From: Prosopocoilus inquinatus
Lineage: Eukaryota; Arthropoda; Insecta; Coleoptera; Lucanidae
Direction: 5' to 3'
DNA length: 64,000 nucleotides
Assembly: GCA_036172665.1 (NCBI GenBank)
Contig: CM069872.1
Coordinates: forward strand, 38,922,101-38,986,100
Of this stretch, positions 23,401 to 35,284 are shown piece by piece (positions within the stretch are counted from its first letter, which is position 1; every line of letters starts with the position of its first letter). Made by a program: the position numbers and the translations under genes. Below the pieces are notes generated by a model that ran no database searches, was not told the DNA's origin, and saw only the letters and a program-made list of their open reading frames with translations.

Positions 23401-26400
23401 TGAAAGTTTTGATTCATGTGACTCTTATATTCCCGGTCGCGAATAAAATAGTATATGTATGCACCTGAACCTTATTATTCGTCATTATTCCCTCGGCGCA
23501 ATTATAAACAGAGGGCCGTAATTATTGCAATTATAATCTTCGGTTTATAATTACACTTCTCAAATAATCATGCATTTTTCTTCCTCTATTATTATTTCAG
23601 CAATCTTCTGTACAGGGTGTCCCAATGATCTGTATTTCTTCTGTGTGATGGGAATAGTATGAAGGAAAAGGCAGGTTACGGAAGTTATACTAGATGTCAC
23701 GCGGCTTATTTAAAAATTATTTTCAACTATACAGGTGTACCAGAAAATGATGGTGTGTAAAGAGTGAATTTTTCTAATGGAATACCCTGTATATTCTTGC
23801 AAATTTAAATGTCCCGTAAAGACCTGATTACTACAACATAAATATATTTTGGTTTTACAATTATTTTCGAGAAAGAAATTATTTTCTTGGAAAATTCTTT
23901 AAAAATTCACGAACTTTGAACGTATGTTTCTGACTACGGAAAAAACAGAGACCTACAAATATATAACACATTTTTTTAGGGGTTTGACCTTTATGGAAAT
24001 ATAGAAAAAAAATTAAATATCTTTTGGCATAATACAGAGCGATCACTACTTACGGATCACTCGGTATCTCAATTTTTTTTAAATAGATTGACCTATTCTT
24101 TATTTCAGTAATGGATAGTATTTAAACTTAGCTTTCTATTGATACCAGGTTATATAAGTTTATTTCTAATAGTTCTTATAGTAGACCTCTAGTCTTTACT
24201 ATTATTTGAACTTTTTGATGTTTTAACATTCTTTTGTGTATAAATCATATCGTCATAAATTTGGTAAACTAAAGAAAGCTAAATCTCACAATCTTCGTAA
24301 TAAGAATAAGTTTTTACATGTATATTTACAATGATTTTTACGGTTTTTACCGTTAAAATAGTTTGATGTATTACCTAAGTTTTCATTTTGCAAATTTCAT
24401 TTTAATTATTTATTTTTCTCACATATTTGTGACTTCTTTATATGATGTCTTAAAGTAACATAAACTTAGTACTCATTATAGTTACGACTATAGCAAAATG
24501 TCAATTTAAATTTTATAAAACTTTTTAAATAAGTGTGCACTATATGAAGGCAGAACGTAAATTTAATTTAAACTTTTAATTTTAGGTAGCTACTAAGATC
24601 ATTTACATATACCTTTTATTATTAAAACTTTCACACTACAAAATTTTATTTAATTCTAAATTTATTTATTTACTATAATATAAATGCCATGTAATCTTAT
24701 ATAAGGCGAATTATAAGGACATCATTTTTAACTTTGATCTTCGTTTCATTCATTCATTCAAAGATGAACTTGAACTTTATGCAAATCGTGACCCTGACTA
24801 AAATCTTTTTGCTGAAATTTAAGAAAAAAAGAGTATTTTACTGTTTCTATATATAGTCCAAATTATAATAAGTACTTATTGTTTCATATTGGATTAAGAA
24901 GATTATATAATATGTGAAAAATATAATTGCTTAATTCATGTTACTAATTAAAATGAAATTTAGAAAATATTGTTTTGGGCAATACATCAAATTAATTTAA
25001 CGGTCAAAATCTTTGTAAATACAGATATAAAATTATTATTTATTGTTCATTGTTACCAATATTGTGAGATTTAGCTTTTTTTTTTACTTTACCAAATTTA
25101 TGTCTTATTTATTTTATTTATACACAAAAAAATGTTAAAACATCAAAAAATTCAAATAGTAAAAACTAGAGGTTTAGTATAAAAACTGTTAGAAATAAAG
25201 GCATATAACTTTTTATCAATAGAAAGCTATTAGCTGTTCACATTTTTTTAGACTCAGAGTAGGCCCTGTTAGGGTGACATTTTTGTTGGTATTACCACAA
25301 GTATTACTATTACTTAAAAAATATGGACGTCAGAAAATTGTGTTAAAATTTCAATGATTTAATTTACTTTTACCTTTTACCTTACCATTACCGATCATGA
25401 TATGTATCCTTCCAAATCATTAACACAGTCATTATAACAAAATAGGAAGCTTCATAATTTTTGACAGTGTCAACATTTTGACTTCCATCAAAATACATGT
25501 AGTAACGTATCGAAAAAAAGCGTAGCCCTCTAGAGTCGAAAACGAAGGAGAACAGCTAATAAGTTTAAGTACTATCCATTACTGAAATAAAAAAACGGTC
25601 ATTCCATTAAATAAACAAATCAGACAGAGAGTGATGCACAAGCACCGATCGCTCTGTATAATGCTAACAAATATTTTTAGAGGTTTGGCCTTTCCATATT
25701 TCCAGAAAGGCCAAACCTCTAAAAATATTGTGTTATAGATTCGTAGGTCTCTGTTTTCTCCATAGTCAGAAACAAACGTTCAAAGTGCGTGAATTTTTAA
25801 AGAATTTTCAAAGAAAATAACTTTTTTCTCCAAAATATATTTATGTAGTAGTAATCAGGTCTTCACGGGATATTTAAATTTTGCAGAAATATATAGGGTG
25901 TTTCATTAAAAAAATCTCACCATCCTTTTCTGGAACACCGTAAAAATAATTTTAAAATATGCCGCGTGACGTTTATTATAACTTCCATAACCTATAACCT
26001 GTTTTTTTCTTCATACCACTCCTATAGGCCTCACAGAAGAAATACAGATCGTTGGGACACCCTGTACAATCGCTCTATCTTTTAAGTCGTCAAAAATAGG
26101 TTATTTCTGAATTAGAAAAGAACATAATATGAAAAGACAAACATTTTCGTTTGGAGGGACCTGTATTGATAAGGTTAAAAGCTGAATGCAAATATTTACA
26201 TTCCTTTGTAATTGTTGAAAGGACTCTGATCCAAAACTTTAATCTAGGCATTTAACTAATTTAAAAATGAATAATTGTCGTAATAAGTAAGTCATTCAGT
26301 TACGACGTCGAGTTAAAGTTTCGATGTATCGTTCAAGTCTCCAAGAAAACTATTTCTCATATAAATCGTCAATAAAGTTTGGCCTAATTAACTGAATTCT

Positions 26401-28161
26401 TTTAAGAGGCTGCGATGAACTCTTCGTATACCAGTATTCAGTGGAGCAACAGTTAACATCCTAACGGTGTTAATTCGCACTTTCCTAAGCAAATATTTAA
26501 CGGGTTATTATTATTCAATCAAACATATTGACGATACTTATTAGGGCGATAATATTTATAAAAAAAAAGACGCAGGAATTTATGCGGACGTCATATGTGA
26601 TCTTGAATGTCGACAATAAAATTAAAGTTTTTAGCAATTTCGTCTCGTTTATTGAATTAAACATAAAAAATCAAAATCGAAAATAGAAATGACGATCGCG
26701 TTCAGGGACGAGCCCGACTTGATAACAATGGTGTACTTGACATGAATCGTTCGGTATTCATGCGATGCACTTATTGTTTATGTGTTTACAGAGTTTTACT
26801 TCCCATAAACGATTGATAAATGGCATTAGCGGTTTCGAATGGTGTTCAGATTTATGCGGTTTGTTACGCTACATCTTCACCTAACTAGAATTATTGCCTC
26901 GGTGAAGTGATAAATTTTTAAAGAGCTTCAAACGAAAGCCGTCTTTTTCTGTTATATCAATAAGTCATTGGAAAGAAATTACTACGTACATGCCTTTCAT
27001 GATTTGTTATTACCTTGAGAGATAAAAAAAATATTCGCTATGAAATTCTTCTTCGTTATCGTAAGTAGTAATCATGCTTCTTATAAGTAAAAATGTCGGT
27101 TTGCAATAAAGGAACGTTGATAAATATTTATCGTTAATGCGCATGCATGACACGCGTTCATAATTTCTATAATCGTCAGGTACATTACCGTGCATGGGCC
27201 CAATGACGACCATGACGACCAGCATGAGAAGCAATACTTTCATCTTCCTGTTTCCTTCTCCTTTCTTGAATGCTACCTGGAAGGTTTCGATCACGTGTTT
27301 GTAGTCGAAAAAGTCTCTGAGGAACGCGCACGGTTTGTCAGGTAGGACGGGAACGTCAATTTTTTTCCGTTCGTGTATCTTATAGTAACCGTAGTAAAAC
27401 GCCATGATGTACATAACGGCCGATATGGAAAAGACGCCGTAAAAACCGATCTTCTTGAAAAGGATTCCGCTCAAAGCAAGTCCCACGGGAATCCCCAGGG
27501 AACAAAAAACATTCACGACCCCAATCCGCAGAGTTCGTGTCTCTAAAGTAGTTACGTCCCCTATGTAACTAAATATGCCCATGAACATGGTGAACCAACC
27601 ACCGGTTAACGCGGGGAATAACCCCTCGATGAAGGCGTTCACCTCCATGGGAAGTTCGTAAAAGAAATACGTGCATAACATAAGGCCAATCACAGTTAAG
27701 AATTCTCCGACGATGGGCATTAGCATGCAGGGTTTTCGCAAACCCCATCGATCACTCCATGCCCCGACGAAAAGTATCAGGAATGCGGGCAGTCCACTTT
27801 GGAGGATCGTCTTCCAAACAGTCATAGACGCCACTAACTGTTGAACTTCCGCTTCCTCCTTGGTGTAATTCGCCGTGTTCCTCTGACTTAACGCATTACA
27901 CGTTTCTTCTGGGTAAGCCAAATTAACACGGCATGCTTTTTCTATGCTGAGGTTCTGCGTGGCAAGGCTGGCTAAGACGCAAGGCATGATATAGCATGCT
28001 AACATCGGTTCCACCGTGATATTTGACTTGATTACATGCATCTTTTCAGTCCAAGGCAAATCCTTCCACTTCTTTTCCTTCGCAGCCTTCTCATCTTTCT
28101 GTTGATCTTTGATTTCCTTGGACTTCTCGCACTTCGCTTGCAGTTCACTTAATTGCGCCAT
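12752..28161 (-). CDS. SLC46-family MFS transporter (proton-coupled folate transporter-like), six coding exons
   Basis: Spliced on the minus strand from exons 28161-27189, 14447-14346, 14286-14149, 13294-13211, 13154-12998 and 12941-12752; every junction has GT-AG signals and the frame stays open, giving about 547 residues. The protein has a charged cytoplasmic N-terminus, a glycosylatable first outer loop (NYT near residue 98), MFS motif A ([12 protein letters not shown], about 133-144) and about a dozen hydrophobic segments. The junction between exons 1 and 2 restores the family signature [21 protein letters not shown]46 members move folates, antifolates or other organic substrates with protons across plasma or lysosomal membranes; substrate here is unknown. 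The acidic, alanine/proline-rich C-terminal tail is cytoplasmic. Start chosen at the only ATG preceding the conserved region; a possible acceptor at 28191-28192 suggests an upstream non-coding exon. Confidence 0.88.
14992..15524. mobile_element. Foldback element with CAGG(A/C)TGTTAATAAA ends
   Basis: Left end CAGGATGTTAATAAA and reverse-complemented right end CAGGCTGTTAATAAA are flanked by TA (14990-14991, 15525-15526). Inverted similarity extends about 75 bp inward. It lies in the large intron of the SLC46-like gene. End type and TA target match the larger foldbacks at 23.6, 28.5, 50.2 and 53.8 kb. Confidence 0.6.
15382..15749. repeat. Tandem duplication of about 183 bp
   Basis: 15382-15565 and 15566-15749 are diverged direct copies, each containing CTACTATCACCTGTCAGAG-type sequence, then TTATTTATTCTTCCATTATA and AATTAAATAAT. 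The right end of the foldback element just upstream is included, so the duplication arose after that insertion. Confidence 0.65.
16474..16641. mobile_element. Pogo/Tigger-type MITE, 168 bp
   Basis: Ends CAGTCGACCTCCATAACTC (left) and, reverse-complemented, CAGTCGCACCTCTTTAATCG (right) resemble pogo-like (Tc1/mariner superfamily) termini; TA flanks both sides (16472-16473, 16642-16643). No coding capacity. Intronic in the SLC46-like gene. Confidence 0.65.
17384..17481. repeat. Short inverted-repeat MITE, 98 bp
   Basis: TAACGTTGGGTTTCACAAAA at the left end and TAACCCCCAGTTTCACAAAA reverse-complemented at the right form the termini. On either side (about 17300-17383 and 17540-17660) lie related T-rich sequences ending in GAGRCGAAAAAATAG, a direct repeat that the MITE appears to separate. 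Confidence 0.5.
18960..21180 (+). pseudogene. Decayed Ty3/gypsy-type retrotransposon pol (RT, RNase H, integrase)
   Basis: Fragments in several frames appear in the order expected of Ty3/gypsy pol. Reverse transcriptase: [11 protein letters not shown] at about 19010, [13 protein letters not shown] at about 19350 and the active-site motif YLDD at about 19431. RNase H starts near 19860 with KFVVDTDAS and has [10 protein letters not shown] remnant H2C2 zinc region lies near 20550-20650. The integrase core has [15 protein letters not shown] at about 20735 and ends with DGMVERFNR near 20970. Many stops and frameshifts make it non-coding. No LTRs, gag or env were recognised, so exact ends are unknown. 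It lies in the 12.7-kb intron, antisense to the SLC46-like gene. Confidence 0.85.
22614..22897. repeat. Inverted-repeat element with GC-rich ends
   Basis: Plus-strand CGCGCTTTGCCGTGCAAAAC at about 22642 is matched in inverse by GTTTTGCGAGGGCAAAGCGCG at about 22870-22890, followed by further inverted similarity (GTGCGAACAA against TTGTTCGTGC). The left outer end GGCGAGTACACACCAAGCGC looks like a DNA-transposon terminus. Clearly more GC-rich than neighbouring DNA. Overlapping frames on both strands are by-products of the palindrome. Confidence 0.45.
23076..23216. repeat. Perfect nested hairpin element, 141 bp
   Basis: A perfect 34-bp inverted repeat (23076-23109 against 23183-23216, containing AAGCTACTCATAAGCTAAAT) encloses a second perfect 15-bp hairpin CTGCCAGAGAGAAAT / ATTTCTCTCTGGCAG (23111-23125, 23133-23147, 7-nt loop). 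Arms without any mismatch imply recent origin or sequence correction. Lies in the large intron. No target duplication was clear. Confidence 0.8.
23613..26064. mobile_element. 2.45-kb foldback element, ends CAGGGTGTCCCAA
   Basis: Left end CAGGGTGTCCCAATGATCTG and reverse-complemented right end CAGGGTGTCCCAACGATCTG are flanked by TA on both sides (23611-23612, 26065-26066). Inverted similarity runs inward for about 870 bp on each side: for example GCCGCGTGAC at about 25965 mirrors GTCACGCGGC at 23696, and the AAATCTCACAAT block near 24280 mirrors ATTGTGAGATTT near 25060. The centre (about 24490-24860) is AT-rich with no transposase frame. Located in the first coding intron of the SLC46-like gene. 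Confidence 0.8.
27189..28161 (-). CDS. SLC46-like transporter, coding exon 1
   Basis: Encodes residues 1-324: the lysine/glutamate-rich start, [18 protein letters not shown] leading into the first membrane segment, motif A and the N-terminal half of the carrier up to VVIGPMHG. The frame stays open to 27010, but that tail ([11 protein letters not shown]...) is intron read-through: the splice donor CACG|GTAATG lies at 27183-27188 and the next exon supplies the family sequence. Exon length of 973 nt leaves phase 1. Confidence 0.85.
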
Positions 28162-28548
28162 GTTTTTCTCGTGATTGTGATGGATCGTACCTTAAAAAAA
28201 GAAGAAGCATTTTAAATATCTTTAATAATGTAATTTATTCAGGTAGAGTATTTGTTAAAAAAACGCAAATTATAGAGTTACGGCATTCCATCGCATAAGT
28301 ATTATTTCTTAATTACAGCTTTGCGGTAATTATAGTTCGAGTCATGTGCTTGCAAAAATAGAATGGATCTTACGTGCGTTATTGTTACTATTATTATTAT
28401 TTTCCTTGGTTTCAGTTTGATTGTATGGTAAATGGAATTTTTTAATGACTAAAAAGCAATTTGTGTTATTCTTCAAACTTTTAATTTAAAAATTGAAAAA
28501 ATAAGAATTGATTGAATTTTGTGTTTGTGCTTTTTTAAGATGTGTATA

Positions 28549-30375
28549 CAGGGAGATTCAGACAACCCTTTCATTAAAAGTTTATGGATTTCTCCTCTGA
28601 ATTTCTGTTTCATATTTTGCAGTTATAAGTTAACGATATGGATCTAACAAAATATAATACTTTCAAATTTCGGACACTTCCTCTTATACCGGAAGTTGCT
28701 GTCAACTTACTTATTTTAAATGGAATACCCTAATTTTTAATGCATTTTTGAAATCTTCATATAATTCTAAAAATATTTTGTGCAACAAGTCATACAAGAA
28801 AAATTAACCGTTTCCGAGATATTTTAATTTTTTAAAAATAACTCAGTCTTGCAGAACCTTGGTTATGATGCTGCCATCTTTGTGCATCAAAAACCATGAT
28901 GCCCATTTTTGGCCTGTAGTAGGCTACAGTTACATGCTTTCAGATCATGTCCAGTTTTGCACTTGATTGCTTACAGGCTGGTTGAAAAGTAACTTCTATT
29001 GGAACTAATTTCAACTGTCAAAAAGTCATGTTTTTTAAATGAAACGCCTAGTATATTTTTAGACCAAGTGACTTAAGATTAAATGTTCTTTCGTCCTGTA
29101 TTAGCATTCCCTATACCTATCTCTTATAGTTCACTCGTTATCGATGATTTCTTTTTAACACGAAATTTTTTTCCATTTTTCGGTATTATTTTTAAATAGT
29201 GGGCTACGAAAACTAGAGAAATTATAATTTTTGAAATCATCTGTCTAGTAGGAATAAAAAAAAAACAATTTATTCGCTATGAAGAACCAAAAATGAATAA
29301 TCAATCACAGACATATTAAAGGTATTTGATGATCAAAAAATCGACAATTCAAGAAGTTAATAAAAAAAGTTTTTATATCAAGGAAAATATGTTATTACTG
29401 TGACACAGTAGAAAGTTATTACTAATAAATAATAGCCGAGGACAACCTAGAGCCAATATTATAACCAACAATTTGTGTATTTTTTTTAATATTTCTGATT
29501 TATTTATTAGTTTTCATAAAATTTTTGTGTTCTAAGTGTAAATTTTTCCTTGTAAATGTGTAAAAACTCATACCAAGACTTCTAATACATGCGGCATATG
29601 TAAACAAAAAGTTCAGATGATAGATGTGTATTTAAATATTATTTATCGGTTTTTAAAATGAAATTGAAATTACAGTCAGAAATTAATTTAGAAAACCTCA
29701 GTTTGTTAAATTTTCTTAGCACACTATTCAGGAATAATACTGAAAAGTGAAAAAAATTGATGTCTCAAAGAGAAAATCATGAATAGAAAGAGAAAGGTAA
29801 GAGATGGGTATAGGGAATGCTAATACTGTTCGAAAGAACATTTAATTTTGATTCTTATGGTATAAAAAAATACTGGGTGTTCTGTTTAAAAAACATGACT
29901 TTTCGACAGTTGAAATCAGTTCGAATAGAAGTTACTTTTCAACCAGCCCGTAAACGATTTTGTGTAAAATTAGGTATGACCTGAAAGCTTATGAGCATAG
30001 CCTACTACGGGCCAAAAATTGAAATTATGGCTTTTGTTACACAAAGATGGCAGCATCATAAACAAGGTACTGCAACTTTGAATTTTTTTTTTAAAATGGA
30101 AGTATCTCTAAAACGGCTAATTTTTCTTGTATCACATGTTACACAAAATATTTCTAGAATTTCATGAAGATTTCAGAAATGTAATAAAAAATGGGGTATT
30201 GCATTTAAAATAAGAAAGTTGACAGCAACTTCCGGTATAAGCGGAAGTGTCCGAAATTTGAAAATATTATATTTTGATAGATCCATATCGTTAACTTATG
30301 ACTCCAAAATATGAAACAGAAATTCAGAGGAGAAGTCCGTAAACTTTTAATGAAAGGGTTGCCTGAATCTCCCTG
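28549..30375. mobile_element. 1.83-kb foldback element, ends CAGGGAGATTCAG
   Basis: Left CAGGGAGATTCAGACAACCC and reverse-complemented right CAGGGAGATTCAGGCAACCC are followed by TTTCATTAAAAGTTTA in both arms, with TA on both flanks (28547-28548, 30376-30377). Arms are about 650 bp (28549 to about 29215, about 29735-30375), including mirrored CAACTTCCGGTATAAG and GATGCTGCCATCTTTGTG. The middle has no transposase. It lies just upstream of the SLC46-like gene and would separate it from any distal promoter. Confidence 0.8.
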
Positions 30376-33300
30376 TATATGTAACCGGTCCTGTAATATA
30401 AATATACTTATAATTTAGCAAGAAAATATCTAAATTATGTTATAAATCGCCAATGCACAGAAAAAGCAAAACATAAAAATGAAGGCTGCAAAATAATCGG
30501 CGACAACTTTCGCCATTAAATAGGATGACAGCATGGTCACACTTTTTAACGAAAGCATAAACGCCCTTTTGCGGTACCCTATTTCTTGTGTGTACAAGAT
30601 TTTGCTTTAGCTATTTATTGTAGAAATTGATCCAAATGCAGCACAAGGAATGAGATCAAGTAATGCAGATGAGCATGGTCTAGATCAGGGGTTCTCAAAC
30701 TTCCTTGATCATCAATCCCCTTACAAGAAAATTAAAATTTCCATCCATTATTAACGTTCTTAAAACATGTACGCATAGAGATACTGATTCTTTTTGATTT
30801 GGTTTGTCGCTAGATTTTTAAAATGTTGAAAGAAACGTAGAGAGATTTAGAAATATTTTAATCGAAGGTTATTGTCATATCATTTAAATTGAGAATTTGG
30901 CAGCCGATTAAATATGACCCATTTTTGCTTAAAATTAAAAAACAACTCGGTAAATACTAAAAATAAGTAAATGTAATATCATTTTTACTATCTCTTCAGG
31001 GGGTAACTGAAACTGTAATAAGAAACACAGTATTACTTTTAAAAAATAAGTTAGGTTTCTAAGTTATTAAATGAACAACGTGTATATTTGAAAATAATTT
31101 TAGATTACGCGAAATGAAAACCTACACAACTTTTGTTAATACATTTTCTTGATAGAATGAATCTAAAGACGCATTTTTGCACTTTCCCAGAAGTTTGCAT
31201 TTAATTCAATTTTTTATGTAATCAATTGATTGACCTTTGTTTTTTCTTTTATTCTATTTTATTTAATTTGTTTTTATTTGTTAACTGACGTTTTTTTTAA
31301 AAAATTGTTGCAAATCGTTTTTGATTGCAGTGGATCCTAATGCAATGTCAAGTCAAAAACTGACCGTATAATGACGCTATTCAAGCTCTTTATCAATTTA
31401 TCATCTTTTGTTTCTGTTTTTCATTTCTCTGATTTTATTTGATGATTTTTTATTTTTTAATTATTTGCTGATTGACTTTGTTTTTCATATACGCGTTTGG
31501 CGTTTATTTTATTTTATTTATTTTGGGCACTATTTTATTGTTTTATTAGATTCAATGGTATTTGATTTTTATTTTGATCAATTGATCGTCTTTTTCCTTT
31601 TCTTTTATTCGAGCTTATCCAATTTAATTATTATAAGATCGATAGCAAGTTAAGTACAATTGAATGTAGATATGCAAAAAGGAATCGAATACTCTGAAAA
31701 ATAATGATGTTCGTGTATATCGGTGTTAATAATTATTTCTTAAACTTTTATTAGGTATATTAAAGCACAGCTAGGTACACTATAAGAAATTTTATAAAAA
31801 GCTCTACTGAAGTTGTTAGAGTTCAATTATTATGACGCTGTAGCTTAACCGCCGAATACCAACTAAATCTATCGAGGAAAGAATAGTGTCTAGTAGGAGG
31901 AAATAAATTAAGGCCATTTCTCACAATCAATTTAAAATGAAAATAATCGAAAATTGCAAAGTTACACATAGCTTTGGATCTAAACCTTCGCTCACATTGT
32001 TTTTCAGCAAATTACCACGAAGCACTTTCCTTTATTTTTTTGATTAATTATCTGAGTGCTGTTTTTAGCTTTTACTAAAAACTTAATGGCAGACAAGTGT
32101 CGCAAGATCTGACCTCCTTTTACGTTCTAATGGTCGCTATTTTGCAAAACGGCGTATTTCTCAAACATAGTGGCTGTGCTACTCAATGCCATCACAAAAA
32201 AATCTCTATTATTACATAACTGAAAATTAAAACAAGGAAAGTGCAACGTCAACCAATTATCCCGTGCACTTGTATGACCACAACCAATGTCAGTAACTCA
32301 AAGAATGTGGCAAGCCGATGAATTGAAAAAAGTCTTCAAACTGTTTTAAACGCAGGAATGAATGTTATGCCTGCAGCCACAGTAAAGAATCGATAGGTAG
32401 GAGCGCGAGCGTTCGGAACATGCACGCTATTGCTAGAAATATTTTAATGTTATCTCATGCTGAAGGATTAAACACCGTTCTCTCTCGCGCATTAATATTT
32501 AAATTCCTTTTTCAGCTGTCCCTAATTGATTTCGTGTTTTCGTGCACATATCGGCACACGGCCGTGTGTTCTTGCAGCATCACCTAATATATTGTTCACC
32601 GTGTCTACAACTCTGAACAGCTAATTGGGGTGATTTTCTCATGGAAAGCTTTTGTACAGCATTTAATTTTTTTCAACAAGCTAATAAATCTTATTGCAAT
32701 ATCCTAAATGGCACAGTCGAAGGACATTTCTGCATCGTCTCTTCACCGCCGGAGGCTATCAATTTCTGTTACTAATTATCAAGTCAAATATTACGCGGTT
32801 CGCCAAGAGTAAAGGTGAATATCCACTTTGCTAATTTATTCATGGTTCACCTTGGTTCTTCGCACAAAAACTTTGCCATTACTAAACAGTTTAACGCACT
32901 CATCGATCAAAGATTGCAATAAACATATTAGGTAATCCTTTCTTCAGAGCCAATCTGCGCTTAATTTTTAGTGAATTGTACGTAAAAGTGGACGAAATAA
33001 TTAGCTTTGTGCTTCCATAAATAGTATTGTTACTATTTATGAATAGCAAGGCATTGTTATTGTTCAGGTGCGAGATATACCAGCTTGTGCGCGATACCGG
33101 TCAAAAATTATCACAGTTAAGGCAGGAATGTGTTATTCACAGGCGATAAAAAAAATTTGCTTTGAAAATTAATTTAAAAAAACCTGGCTGTGAATTGTGT
33201 AAGAATCGCCTTTATTACTTCGTTCTAGTAGAGACGTTAGGTTGCCCAATCAACAAATTAAAATTTGCAAAAACTGACCTGAAAACAGATTTTTGGGACA

Positions 33301-34224
33301 AACAAATTTCACAATAATGGAACGACTGAAACCTGAAAACGAAGGCGGCGAACAAAATATGTTGTGCATGATTTTCAGCGGCGTTACGCAAGCGACACAC
33401 GATCGACCTTAAAATAATAATATTAACAATTATTAAGGTTCGTAATCATACACAGGCGATAATAATGAAAATCACCTTGGAAATTGTACTGTGAAGTGGG
33501 TTTGTTTAAAAAAAACTTTAATCAGGAAACCCAATGGGAAAATTACGCAATTTTTTTATGAACTATTAAAGTATAATTAGGGAAACCTTTTCATTGAATT
33601 TGCGGCTATTAAAACAACGGCTTATTAAAGGCAATAACAAAAGATGAAACTTCATTTATTAATAAATGAAATAGTATTATCAATTGCAATTATTACGAGT
33701 TTTAAACCGCATATCCATAAAATTAATAATAGCAATCGTCGTTTATGTTAATTCTGTAAGTTGTATAATAAATAAAATTTCTCGAAGGTGAATGACACCC
33801 GAGAGAAAACTGTAACGATAATAAATTGAAGGTTACACACGCACACACATACACACTTACGTAATGTGGATTGCATTGCTCATTCTCCTGAAGAAAAGTT
33901 ACTTGGAGCGACAGTGCTATCTCCACATCGGTTAATTTTAGGCCCCAGGAGTAGCGTGAGTTATTGTGCCAGAGCCTTTTTCTTTTCCTTTTTTAAAAAA
34001 TTAGGAATTTCTGAGTTATTTTCCGAGGAAAATTTAAAAACGATTTTATTTGAATTAACTTTCTAAAATAGTTAGCGATGTATATCGAAATTGTTGGTAA
34101 ATATCTGTCTGTTGTTTTCGGTATAAATAATAATCTTGAACAATTGAATTATTTTGAAAAGAGTCCGCGTAAGGCAGGACGCCCACTGAATTGATATGAC
34201 ACTAATTTGACAAGTATTAAGTGT
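30376..34224. other. Intergenic DNA, no gene seen
   Basis: No exon recognised. CAGGGGTTCTCAAAC at about 30689 looks like a lone hAT-type terminus without a visible partner. About 31200-31640 is T-rich with low-complexity frames. 32380-32900 and 33200-33420 have somewhat higher GC but no coding signal I can defend. A short (CACACA) run is at 33838-33856. Confidence 0.4.
31304..31380 (+). repeat. Deletion remnant of the hammerhead-bearing repeat
   Basis: TTGCAAATCGTTTTTGATTG at 31308-31327, the left flank of the ribozyme unit, is joined at CAGTG (31328-31332) directly to ATCCTAATGCAATGTCAAGT, the far part of the second module. The whole ribozyme and intervening sequence are missing. This shows internal deletion as a decay route of the family. 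Confidence 0.65.
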
Positions 34225-34390
34225 ATTACATGTAGGGATGCATATTTTAAATTTTAAACAAAGTATCGGTACTGTGTATCTAAATTAATAGTATCGATAC
34301 CATACGATACTTGGCAGGAAAGTATCGATACTTTGAAATATCGTATCGCAGTGCTGTAATAAGAATCAATAAAAATACATACATTATTAA

Positions 34391-34792
34391 TTTAAGGGCC
34401 AATTTTATAGTAGAACATTAAATTAAAAAAAAAAATTGTGCAAATCGCTTTTGAATGCAGTGAGAACCTCGAGCAGCCTCTGGACAGCTGTTTCAGCCCT
34501 GCTTGGGGCTTCTTCAGCAGATACGTAGCTCGACATTTCTAAAATCTTTCATTATGCTTTGACAGCAAGCATGGCCGCCTTGCATGGGGGACTTATTAGG
34601 AGCAAATCCCGCTTCAATTTGTCTACCCTACTGCAATGTCAGGTCAAAAAGCGATAGTAAGATGTCGCTATTTTATCTGTTCATTAAATTTAAAGTTACT
34701 TTAACCTAAAAAAATATATTTGTTTCCGTATTCTTAAAATTACTTTATATTAAAGCTTCCTTAAAGTCGGATTATGAAAACGATCATTAGAA
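34391..34792. repeat. GGGCC-ended MITE carrying a hammerhead repeat
   Basis: Left AAGGGCCAATTTTATAGTAG and, inverted, a right end reading GATCGTTTTCATAATCCGAC; the 8.5-kb relative has GGGCCGATTTCATAACAGGA. The inner part (about 34434-34690) is a hammerhead repeat copy from which the palindrome's second arm has been deleted: the ribozyme is followed directly by the GACAGCAAGCATGGCCGCC and AAAAGCGATAGTAAGATGTC module. Inserted into the hAT-like element. Confidence 0.55.
34469..34533 (-). ncRNA. Hammerhead ribozyme motif, type I (copy 3)
   Basis: On the minus strand: outer stem I UCGAGC/GCUCGA, internal loop, inner stem GUAUCUG/CAGAGGC with one A-G mismatch, CUGAAGA, stem II AGCCC/GGGCU with loop CAAGCA, GAAA, C-AGCU-G stem III and GUC. 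All invariant core positions are kept. Same 65-nt length as the other copies. Confidence 0.7.
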
Positions 34793-35284
34793 AGGAAAAA
34801 CGTAAAGTCATTAGAAAATGTCATAACACAACGACGACTGAATGCACGCCACAAATTAATAAAGCCAAACTTGGCTACACGCATAACTACAAAGAGAAGG
34901 GCTTCGACGAATCAAAACCATCATGTACTAAACAAAAGCCAATCGTGTATATAGGATGATAGCAGTAACAACCAATGACGTCAAATGTCAAGAGTGAACG
35001 TAATTGATATTTTCGTGAAAATAACAAGTGGACAGAAAAATGTAAATCGCAAGAAACCAGACACAAAAGACTGCGGCGTCGCAGAGTTTTACAACCAGTA
35101 TCGACGGTTAGAATATACATTCGATTTAATTCCCACGAATTAGGGTGCTATGTAGTTACGGACGCTTGCAAAAGATTATGTAACCAAGGCTAAAAGTACA
35201 AACTGACGAAACTGCATTGCCGGAGCGTTTTGAGAGGCACAAAAGTCTGCGACTTGCACCACAAAATTAGATCGAGGCGTGGGA

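Noticed and set aside
27010..27188. Open extension of SLC46-like exon 1
   Set aside because: It follows a good splice donor and does not resemble the family, whereas exon 2 at 14447 continues the conserved sequence exactly.
30689..30720. CAGGGGTTCTCAAACTT, hAT-like end
   Set aside because: No matching opposite end or target duplication was found, so no element is claimed.
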